DNA from: Aurantimonas aggregata
GTDB lineage: Bacteria > Pseudomonadota > Alphaproteobacteria > Rhizobiales > Rhizobiaceae
NCBI RefSeq assembly: GCF_010500835.1
Contig: NZ_JAAAMJ010000005.1
Coordinates: forward strand, 124,001 to 188,000
Direction: 5' to 3'
DNA: 64,000 nucleotides
The position numbers and the translations under genes are program-made. Below are positions 57,639 through 64,000 of the stretch, piece after piece; the stretch's first letter is position 1, and each line of letters opens with the position of its first letter. The notes beneath the pieces were generated by a model. That model ran no database searches. It was not told the DNA's origin and was given only the letters and a program-made list of their open reading frames with translations.

Positions 57639-57668
57639 GGGAGACGGCGCATGCGCGCCGCCTCCCGT
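57639..57668 (+). terminator. GC-rich hairpin after rpsR (possible attenuator)
   Basis: CGGGAG-A-CGGCGC and GCGCCG-C-CTCCCG pair perfectly apart from one A/C mismatch around an ATGC loop, 13 bases past the rpsR stop. No T-run follows. It could attenuate or process the rpsF-rpsR message ahead of DUF2232-rplI. Confidence 0.45.
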
Positions 57669-57756
57669 CCCTCGCGCGTCAGGCCGCCGCGGGACACGAC
57701 CAAGCCTAGTTGGGGCGATCGCCTCTAACTGCCGCGAGCAGGACAGCGCACCGAAG

Positions 57757-58725
57757 ATGAAGCCAACCACAATCGTCATTGCCGTGGCCTCGGGCCTAGC
57801 CAGCGCGCTGCTGTTTGCCGGCATCGTGCTGCAATCGGCGTCGGCGGTGAGTCTTGCTCTCGCCGCCCCGATCCCCATCGCCATCGCCAGCCTCGGCTGG
57901 GGCTCGGTCGCCGGTTTCATCGCAGCGGCGATCGCCGGCGCGACGATCTTTGCGGTCACCCTCTCCGTTCCCAGTGCCCTGACGCTGCTCATCTCCATGG
58001 CGATCCCGACGGCCGTTGCCGGGCACCTGGCGGGTCTGGCACGTCCGGCCGAGGCACCGATGCGGGCCGCCAACGGCAATGTCCCCGCCACGCCGCCACT
58101 CGACTGGTACCCGCTCGAGCGGGTGCTGATGGCGATCACCGCCATGGCGACGGCGGCCTGCCTGTTTCTCGGCTGGATGCTCGGCTACGACGCTCAGCTG
58201 TTCGTCCCGGCCGTCGCCCAGGCGCTCGGCGAAGGCGGCGTCGCCGGACCCGATGCACCAGACCAGGAACAGTTGCGCGAACTCGCCAGCCTCGTCGTGT
58301 CGCTGGTGCCGTTCGTCCAGCCGGCGATGCTGACGATCATCCTGGTCATCGGGCTCTATCTCGGTGCCACCGTGACCCGCATCTCCAACCGCCTGCCGCG
58401 GCCGCGCGACGACATTCCTTCGATCGCCGGCCTGCCGCGGACAACGCTGTTGGTCTTTGCCGCCGGCCTTGGCGCGGTCCTCGCCGGCGGCACGCTCGGC
58501 CTCATCGGCGCGGTCATCGTCGGGGCCTTCGGCGCAGCTTACACGCTGATCGGCCTGGCCGCTCTTCACCGCCGCAGCCGCGGGCGACCCGGCCGCGGCC
58601 TGGTGCTGTTCACCAGCTATGCGGCGATCCTGCTGCTCTCATTCCCGCTCCTCGTCTTCCTGGGGCTCGGGCTTTTCCAGACCTGGCGACACGGCGACGG
58701 CACGACCTCGCCTGCCAGCCAGTAA
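57757..58725 (+). CDS. DUF2232 family membrane protein
   Basis: A 322-residue integral membrane protein with about seven or eight hydrophobic segments, several rich in Ala/Gly/Ile (near 5-25, 45-75, 78-90, 125-150, 190-215, 232-262 and 285-310). It fits DUF2232, a YybS-like family found between rpsR and rplI in Rhizobiales. Function is unknown; it may be an energy-coupling-type or ribosome-stress-linked transporter, but that is not supported here. It lies 130 bases after rpsR and 35 before rplI, so it is probably in the ribosomal-protein operon. Confidence 0.82.
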   Translation: MKPTTIVIAVASGLASALLFAGIVLQSASAVSLALAAPIPIAIASLGWGSVAGFIAAAIAGATIFAVTLSVPSALTLLISMAIPTAVAGHLAGLARPAEAPMRAANGNVPATPPLDWYPLERVLMAITAMATAACLFLGWMLGYDAQLFVPAVAQALGEGGVAGPDAPDQEQLRELASLVVSLVPFVQPAMLTIILVIGLYLGATVTRISNRLPRPRDDIPSIAGLPRTTLLVFAAGLGAVLAGGTLGLIGAVIVGAFGAAYTLIGLAALHRRSRGRPGRGLVLFTSYAAILLLSFPLLVFLGLGLFQTWRHGDGTTSPASQ

Positions 58726-58760
58726 ACGACGCATTCAACCCCTCCAGAAAGGAACTCAAC

Positions 58761-59381
58761 ATGGACGTCATTCTTCTCGAACGCATCGCTCGCCTCGGCC
58801 AGATGGGCGACACCGTGAAGGTGCGCGACGGCTACGCGCGCAACTTCCTCCTGCCGACCGGTCGCGCCCTGCGCGCCAACGAGGCGAACCGCGCCAAGTT
58901 CGAATCGCAGAAGACCCAGCTCGTTCAGCGCAACGAAGAGCGCAAGTCGGAAGCCCAGGAGATCGCCAAGGGTCTCGAGGGTCGCAGCTTCGTCGCGGTC
59001 CGCTCCGCCGGCGAGACCGGTCAGCTCTACGGTTCGGTCTCGACGCGCGACATCGCCGATCTTTTGGCAGCCGACGGCTTCAAGGTCGGCCGCAACGAGA
59101 TCGAGCTGCGCCAGCCGATCAAGGCGATCGGCGTCCATGCGATCTCCGTCGCGCTGCACCCGGAGGTCTCGGTCCTCATCAACGTCAACGTCGCCCGTTC
59201 GCCGGACGAAGCCGAGCGCCAGTCGCGCGGTGAGGATCTGACCTCGGCCGATGCGATCTACGGCATCGACGAGGAGGAAGAGTTCGACGAGGACGAGGAA
59301 GCCGAGGGCGAAGCCACCGAGGAAGAGGGCACCGAGACGGCCGCGCCCGACGCCGAGGAAGAGGCCGACGAGGCGCGCTAA
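58761..59381 (+). CDS. rplI: 50S ribosomal protein bL9 with acidic tail
   Basis: A large-subunit protein that binds 23S rRNA domain V and reaches to the next ribosome. Residues 1-150 are a normal L9 ([32 protein letters not shown] in outline, a long connecting helix, and a C domain with [11 protein letters not shown]). The last ~50 residues are an acidic tail of E/D/A ([17 protein letters not shown]), so the total of 206 exceeds the usual ~150. AAAGGAA precedes the start. A strong terminator follows 70 bases downstream. Confidence 0.95.
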   Translation: MDVILLERIARLGQMGDTVKVRDGYARNFLLPTGRALRANEANRAKFESQKTQLVQRNEERKSEAQEIAKGLEGRSFVAVRSAGETGQLYGSVSTRDIADLLAADGFKVGRNEIELRQPIKAIGVHAISVALHPEVSVLINVNVARSPDEAERQSRGEDLTSADAIYGIDEEEEFDEDEEAEGEATEEEGTETAAPDAEEEADEAR

Positions 59382-59452
59382 GCGCCTTGCAGGCCGGATC
59401 CGGCGCGTCTGTCGCGGTCGCCAGCCGGTGACGCAGAGTAAACACGAGTATG

Positions 59453-59479
59453 GGGGCTCCACACGGTGGGGCCCCTTTT
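59453..59479 (+). terminator. rho-independent terminator after rplI
   Basis: GGGGC-T-CCAC and GTGG-G-GCCCC pair (with one T-G wobble) around an ACG loop, followed directly by TTTT. It ends the rpsF-rpsR-DUF2232-rplI transcript. Confidence 0.85.
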
Positions 59480-59591
59480 CATATGTTCAGTGCGGGTATT
59501 AACTTCGGTTCGCAATGCAATGGGCGAAGCAACTCCCGGCGGCGTTGACGCCGTCGAGGTTCTTCAGGCTACGGCCAGGAGATCGGCATCC

Positions 59592-60881
59592 ATGAACCGC
59601 ATACTTTCCGTCTTCCTTTCTCACCTCTTCAAATCCGGCAACCTCACCATCACCGACGCATCCGGCAACGTCACGCAGTGGGGCGACGGTACCGGCGATC
59701 CGCTGCACATCCGCTTCAACACGAAGGCGGCGGAACGCGCCGTCGGGCTCCATCCAGGTTTGAAATTCGGCGAGACCTACATGGACGGCGGCCTCGATAT
59801 CGTCTCCGGGTCGATCTACGAGGTGCTGGCTTTGATCTTTGCGAATGCCGACAGGGGCGACGCCGCCCGCGAGCCCTGGATGCGGGCGATCGCGCGGATG
59901 CGTCTCCTCTACCGCCGCCATATCCAGAACAACACGCCGACGCGGGCGAGAGCCAACGTCCAGCATCATTACGACCTGTCGGGCGCCCTCTACGACCTCT
60001 TCCTCGACGCCGACCGGCAGTATTCCTGCGCCTATTTCGAAACGCCGGACGCGACGCTGGACGACGCGCAGATCGCAAAGAAGCGGCATATCGCCGCCAA
60101 GCTGTATTACGATCGCCCCGGGCTGCGTACCCTCGACATTGGCTGCGGCTGGGGCGGCATGGGGCTTTATCTCGCCCGGCAGCTGCGGGCCGAGGTCACC
60201 GGCATCACCTTGTCGGACGAACAGCTCGCGATCGCCCGGCAGCGCGCGGAGAATTCGGGCCTCGCCGACCGCGCGCAGTTCCGGATCGAGGACTATCGCG
60301 ACGTGACGGGGCCGTTCGACCGGATCGTGTCGGTCGGCATGTTCGAGCATGTCGGCGTCGATTTCTACGACGACTATTTCAGCCGCTGCGCCGAGCTGCT
60401 CAAAGCGGACGGCGTGATGCTCCTCCATACGATCGGCCGGTTCGAGGAGCCGGCGAACACCAATGCGTTCATCGCCAAATACATCTTCCCCGGCGGCTAC
60501 ATCCCGTCCCTGTCGCAGGTTACCGCGGCCGTCGAGCGCGCCGGGCTGATCGTCACCGATGTCGAGGTGCTGCGCCTGCATTATGCCGAGACGCTGCGCC
60601 ACTGGCGCGAGCGGTTCGCCGCCCGGCGCGACGAGGCCAGGGCGCTCTACGACGAGCGGTTCTGCCGGATGTGGGAGTTCTATCTCGCGGCCTCGGAAGC
60701 CTCGTTCCGCTGGCAGGACCTGGTGGTCTTCCAGATCCAGCTGACGAAGTCGCGCGAGGCCCTGCCATTGACCCGCGACTACATGTTCGAGGCCGAGGCC
60801 CGGCTGCGCGAGCGCGACGATGCCGACGCCGCAGCTGCATCTCGGGAAGGCGCCTGGCCGGAACGCTGCGCAGCGGAGTGA
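59592..60881 (+). CDS. cfa: cyclopropane-fatty-acyl-phospholipid synthase
   Basis: Uses SAM to convert cis-double bonds of membrane phospholipids into cyclopropane rings, typically in stationary phase and acid stress. The 429 residues have an N-terminal lipid-binding part and a methyltransferase domain: LRTLDIGCGWGGMGLYLA (SAM motif I), then QHHYDLSGALYDLFLD and YSCAYFE before it, and GMFEHVG and FIAKYIFPGGYIPSL after. The start is the ATG at 59592 (MNRILSVFL); earlier in-frame ATGs would precede the conserved region. It is a single gene after the rplI terminator. Confidence 0.93.
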   Translation: MNRILSVFLSHLFKSGNLTITDASGNVTQWGDGTGDPLHIRFNTKAAERAVGLHPGLKFGETYMDGGLDIVSGSIYEVLALIFANADRGDAAREPWMRAIARMRLLYRRHIQNNTPTRARANVQHHYDLSGALYDLFLDADRQYSCAYFETPDATLDDAQIAKKRHIAAKLYYDRPGLRTLDIGCGWGGMGLYLARQLRAEVTGITLSDEQLAIARQRAENSGLADRAQFRIEDYRDVTGPFDRIVSVGMFEHVGVDFYDDYFSRCAELLKADGVMLLHTIGRFEEPANTNAFIAKYIFPGGYIPSLSQVTAAVERAGLIVTDVEVLRLHYAETLRHWRERFAARRDEARALYDERFCRMWEFYLAASEASFRWQDLVVFQIQLTKSREALPLTRDYMFEAEARLRERDDADAAAASREGAWPERCAAE

Positions 60882-60947
60882 CCGAAGGTCACGGACCGTG
60901 GGTGCCACGCCTCCGGCAGCGCGGCGCGAGTCGGTGCCAAGTCGCCT

Positions 60948-60956
60948 TTATCCACA
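60948..60956 (+). promoter_or_regulatory. perfect DnaA box upstream of dnaB
   Basis: TTATCCACA matches the DnaA-box consensus TTATNCACA exactly and lies 179 bases before the dnaB start in the 253-base cfa-dnaB spacer. A GAATC (CcrM-type GANTC) site lies at 61110-61114. The box suggests DnaA-dependent control of dnaB, which is inference from one site. Confidence 0.5.
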
Positions 60957-61134
60957 GGCTGCCGATCCCCTTGAACGCCTGCCGGCGGCCATTCAGCGAC
61001 GGTTCTCCCCATAGTTCATCACAGGCTGCGCCTCGCCCACACCGCGTTCCGTCAAGCACGCAGACTGCTAGGCCCACGGCGCCGGCTCGTGTAGGCAGAG
61101 TGTCATACAGAATCGTGGTCGGGGGTGACGCGGC

Positions 61135-62622
61135 ATGGCGGATGCGGCGCGGAAATTGGACGAGGACGCGGCGGCACTTTACCGCGAGGCGCCGAACAAT
61201 ATCGAGGCGGAGCAGGCCCTGCTCGGCGCGATGCTCGTCAACAACGATGCCTATTACGTCGTCCACGACTTCCTGAAGCCGGACCATTTCTTCGAGCCGC
61301 TGCACCGCGAGATCTTCTCCAAGACCTCCGAGATGATCCGGATGGGCAAGATCGCCAACCCGGTGACGATCAAGACCTTCCTCGCCGCCAACGACAAGGT
61401 CGGCGAGCTGACGGTGGCGCAGTATCTCGCCCGGCTCGCGGCCGAAGCCACGACCATCATCAACGCCACCGACTATGGCCGGGCGATCTACGACCTGGCG
61501 ATGCGCCGCTCGCTGATCCGGATCGGCGAGGACATGGTCAACATCGCCTTCGACGCGCCGCTCGACATGGAGCCGAAGGGCCAGATCGAGGACGCCGAGC
61601 GGCGGCTGTTCGAGCTTGCCGAGACCGGCCGCTACGACGGCGGCTTCCAGTCCTTCACCGAGGCGGTGACGCTGGCGGTGCAGATGGCGACGGCGGCCAA
61701 GGACCGCGACGGCGGCCTGTCCGGCGTTTCCTCCGGCATCATTGGCCTCGACCGGCGGATGGGCGGGCTGCAGTCGTCGGATCTGATCATCCTTGCCGGC
61801 CGACCGGCGATGGGCAAGACGTCGCTCGCCACCAACATCGCCTTCAATATCGCCGCCGCCTACGAGCCGGCCGAGCAGGCCGACGGCTCCTTCAAGGCGA
61901 AGAACGGCGGCGTCGTCGGCTTCTTCAGCCTCGAAATGTCGGCCGAGCAGCTGGCCACCCGTATCATTTCCGAGCAGACGGAGATCTCGTCCTCGAAGAT
62001 CCGGCGCGGCAACATCAACGACCAGGAGCTGACCAAGCTGATCGCCTGTTCGGAGATGATGCAGAAGCTGCCGCTCTACATCGATCAGACGGGTGGTATC
62101 TCGATCGCCCAGCTCGCCGCCCGGGCCCGACGCCTGAAGCGCCAGCGCGGCCTCGACGTCATGGTCATCGACTATGTCCAGCTAATGCAGGGCTCGTCGA
62201 AGAACTCGCAGAACCGCGTCCAGGAAATCACCGAGATCACCACCGGCCTGAAGGCTCTGGCGAAGGAACTGTCGGTGCCGATCATCGCGCTGTCGCAGCT
62301 GTCGCGCCAGGTGGAAAGCCGAGAGGACAAGCGCCCGCAGCTCTCCGACTTGCGCGAATCGGGCTCGATCGAGCAGGACGCCGACGTGGTGATGTTCGTC
62401 TATCGCGACGAATACTACCTCTCGAACCGCGAGCCGAAGCCCGGCACCGACGAGCATCTGAAATGGGAGCAGGCGCTGAATGAGGCGCGTGGCAAGGCCG
62501 AGGTGATCATCGCCAAGCAGCGCCACGGACCGACCGGCACCGTGCCCCTCGCCTTCCAGGCCGAATACACGCGCTTCACCGACCTGGCGGACGACACCTA
62601 TCTGCCCGAGCGCTACGAATAG
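61135..62622 (+). CDS. dnaB: replicative DNA helicase DnaB
   Basis: Hexameric 5'-3' helicase of the replication fork. The 495 residues have the N-terminal domain (EAEQALLGAMLVNNDAY) and a RecA-like C domain with Walker A GRPAMGKTS (222-230), Walker B VMVIDYVQLMQG, and SQLSRQVESR plus SDLRESGSIEQDADVVMF (sensor and arginine-finger region). No intein is visible and length is normal. The start is the ATG at 61135. alr begins 8 bases downstream, so the two are probably co-transcribed. Confidence 0.97.
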   Translation: MADAARKLDEDAAALYREAPNNIEAEQALLGAMLVNNDAYYVVHDFLKPDHFFEPLHREIFSKTSEMIRMGKIANPVTIKTFLAANDKVGELTVAQYLARLAAEATTIINATDYGRAIYDLAMRRSLIRIGEDMVNIAFDAPLDMEPKGQIEDAERRLFELAETGRYDGGFQSFTEAVTLAVQMATAAKDRDGGLSGVSSGIIGLDRRMGGLQSSDLIILAGRPAMGKTSLATNIAFNIAAAYEPAEQADGSFKAKNGGVVGFFSLEMSAEQLATRIISEQTEISSSKIRRGNINDQELTKLIACSEMMQKLPLYIDQTGGISIAQLAARARRLKRQRGLDVMVIDYVQLMQGSSKNSQNRVQEITEITTGLKALAKELSVPIIALSQLSRQVESREDKRPQLSDLRESGSIEQDADVVMFVYRDEYYLSNREPKPGTDEHLKWEQALNEARGKAEVIIAKQRHGPTGTVPLAFQAEYTRFTDLADDTYLPERYE

Positions 62623-62630
62623 GCACCGTC

Positions 62631-63782
62631 GTGTCCGAACTTGCTAAGGACCGCGCCGTGTCGTCCCGAATGCCGGTGCTGGAGATCGACCGCGCGGCGC
62701 TTCAGTCCAACTGGCGGACGCTGGCGGCTCGCCAGCCGTGCGCGCGCACCGGCGCGGCGGTGAAGGCGGACGGCTACGGGCTCGGCGCTGCCCCCGTCGC
62801 GACAGCGCTGCACGAAGCCGGCTGCCGCGACTTCTTCGTCGCCTGGGCGTCGGAAGGCGTGGCCGTGCGGAAGGCTTTGTCGCAGGCAGGGGCCGACCCA
62901 GGCGCCACGCAGATCTTCGTTCTGCAGGGCCTGGAGCCGGCGACCGTCCCCCTGCATCTCCGGCACGACCTCGTCCCGGTGCTCTCGACGCCGGACGACG
63001 TCGCCGTCTGGCAGGATGGGCTGAGCACGGCCGGCGCGCGAGCCCCTGCGGCCCTGCAGGTGGAGACCGGGATGAACCGCCTCGGGCTCGACGACGGCGA
63101 AACGCACAAAGCCGCTGCGCTGGCCGTTTCCGGAGATCTGCCGCTCTGCCTGGTGATGAGCCACCTCGCCTCCGCCGACGAGGCGACGGCGCAAAGCGCC
63201 GAGCAGCTGCAGCGGTTCCTGGCGCTGTCCGCGCTTTTCCCCGGCGTGCCGCGCTCGCTGTCCAATTCAGCCGGCACCTTTCTCGGGTCCGATTACGGCT
63301 TCGACCTGACCCGCCCCGGCATCGGCCTCTATGGCGGCCGCGCCGGGCTCGCCGGCGCGTTGCAGCCGGTCGCCCGCCTCACCGCCGCGATCCTGCAGCT
63401 GCGCACCGCCCAAGCCGGCGAGGCCGTCGGCTACGGCGCGGCGACGCGGCTCGACCGCGACACGCGGATCGCCACCGTCGGCATCGGCTATGCCGACGGC
63501 CTGCCGCGCGCCGCCTCCGGCGCCGGCATCGCGTTGCGCCCGCTGTTCCCCGCCGCCGACGCCCTGCTCGCCGGGCAGCGCGTGCCGGTCATCGGCCGCA
63601 TCTCGATGGACATGACGCTGCTCGACGTCTCGGCGCTGCCGCAAGACGCCGTCAGGCCCGGCGATCGGGTCGAGTTCTTTGGACCGGGCGTCGCGATCGA
63701 CGAGGTCGCCGCGGCGGCGGGGACGATCGCCTACGAACTCTTGACCGGCATGGGCAAGCGGGTGGAACGACGCTGGACCTGA
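62631..63782 (+). CDS. alr: alanine racemase
   Basis: PLP enzyme that supplies D-alanine for peptidoglycan. The 383 residues bind PLP through K45 in AAVKADGYGLG; the second catalytic residue is Y287 in VGIGYADGLPRA; RISMDMTLLDVS follows. The start is a GTG at 62631 eight bases after dnaB; an ATG at 62670, just before the conserved PVLEIDRAALQSNWRTL, is an alternative. The dnaB-alr order is common in Rhizobiales, where radA often follows. Confidence 0.95.
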   Translation: MSELAKDRAVSSRMPVLEIDRAALQSNWRTLAARQPCARTGAAVKADGYGLGAAPVATALHEAGCRDFFVAWASEGVAVRKALSQAGADPGATQIFVLQGLEPATVPLHLRHDLVPVLSTPDDVAVWQDGLSTAGARAPAALQVETGMNRLGLDDGETHKAAALAVSGDLPLCLVMSHLASADEATAQSAEQLQRFLALSALFPGVPRSLSNSAGTFLGSDYGFDLTRPGIGLYGGRAGLAGALQPVARLTAAILQLRTAQAGEAVGYGAATRLDRDTRIATVGIGYADGLPRAASGAGIALRPLFPAADALLAGQRVPVIGRISMDMTLLDVSALPQDAVRPGDRVEFFGPGVAIDEVAAAAGTIAYELLTGMGKRVERRWT

Positions 63783-63809
63783 CGGTCGTCGAATGTCCGG
63801 GCCGCGGCC

Positions 63810-64000
63810 CTATGGCTTCGACGCTGCGCCAGCGGCCATCTCGCCGAGCATCGCCAGTTCATCTGCCCCGACGACCGCCGCGCCGAGCAGCAGGAGTCCG
63901 TGCAGGACGAGGATCGCCCGCAGCCGCGAACGGAACGGCTCCTTCTGCGTCTTGTGGCGCAGCCGGCGCTGCGCCACGACCGCACCGACGCTGCCGCCGA
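63810..64000 (-). CDS. DUF1294 family membrane protein, partial (5' end outside window)
   Basis: Reading leftward from the right edge, 62 codons lead to a TAG at 63810-63812. They include GGSVGAVVAQRRLRHKTQKE, with the RHKT-x2-PF pattern of DUF1294 proteins, and then a hydrophobic helix (ILVLHGLLLLGAAVVGA). DUF1294 proteins are small membrane proteins of unknown function, sometimes fused to a cold-shock domain; that part would lie outside the window. It is convergent with alr. Confidence 0.65.
   Translation of the reverse strand, partial: GGSVGAVVAQRRLRHKTQKEPFRSRLRAILVLHGLLLLGAAVVGADELAMLGEMAAGAASKP

Noticed and set aside
1-64000. tRNA, rRNA, CRISPR, insertion sequence, prophage or toxin-antitoxin genes
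   Set aside because: No T-arm-like sequence in a gene gap, no regularly spaced repeats, and no transposase, integrase or antitoxin motif was seen on either strand. Absence is by eye only.

Overview
The window is GC-rich chromosomal DNA with tightly packed genes. Almost all of it is conserved housekeeping sequence of an alphaproteobacterium of the order Hyphomicrobiales (Rhizobiales). Pointers to this group are the LdtR-type MarR regulator beside a DUF6163 gene, HdaA beside polyphosphate kinase, DUF2232 between rpsR and rplI, an Omp25/31-like small porin, an aspartate-rich (non-zinc) HemB, and the gene orders uvrC-pgsA-moaD-moaE, holC-pepA-lptF-lptG-lptD-surA-pdxA-rsmA and fabD-fabG-acpP-fabF-mltG-yicC-gmk. 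A family such as Aurantimonadaceae is possible but cannot be fixed from the sequence. I see no tRNA, rRNA, CRISPR array, IS element or phage gene.

Layout. 0-5.6 kb: ldtR (cut by the left edge), a DUF6163 membrane protein, hemB, an RDD membrane protein, an SLC13-type transporter and the N-end-rule transferase bpt. 5.7-21.7 kb: parC, an orphan secreted protein, a DUF2076 protein, aspS, rnd, then the leftward cluster (CDP-alcohol phosphatidyltransferase, AI-2E permease, hdaA, ppk, ppx) divergent from purM-purN. 21.9-28.4 kb: the most accessory-looking part, with a ~993-residue six-haem c-type cytochrome, a convergent molybdopterin/4Fe-4S oxidoreductase and an Old Yellow Enzyme. 28.5-42.3 kb: rlmJ, an orphan secreted protein, two glutathione transferases, a small porin, uvrC-pgsA-moaD-moaE, a CBS gene that appears truncated, ndk, a DinB-like protein, an ABC-F ATPase, an orphan membrane protein, holC and pepA. 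42.6-50.3 kb: the LPS-export and outer-membrane operon lptF-lptG-lptD-surA-like-pdxA-rsmA. 50.3-56.5 kb: the leftward fatty-acid and cell-wall cluster fabD to gmk. 56.9-63.8 kb: rpsF-rpsR-DUF2232-rplI, cfa, dnaB-alr, and the end of a DUF1294 gene at the right edge.

How the genes fit together. MoaD and MoaE help make the molybdopterin needed by the oxidoreductase at 25-27 kb. LptF/G/D, the SurA-like chaperone, the FabD/FabG/AcpP/FabF set, Cfa and PgsA all serve envelope lipid and LPS assembly. DnaB, HolC, HdaA and ParC are replication functions, and a perfect DnaA box lies upstream of dnaB.

No complete new system is evident. The best leads are the orphan six-haem cytochrome facing a molybdoenzyme whose metal-ligand position appears to be Ala; a histone-H1-like basic repeat tail on polyphosphate kinase, whose start is supported by an ATGA overlap with hdaA; a 17-bp dyad overlapping a candidate ldtR promoter; the dnaB DnaA box; a possible structured leader before rpsF; and a CBS gene cut short just before a terminator. 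All coordinates, motifs and hairpins were read by eye; no database search or folding program was run.
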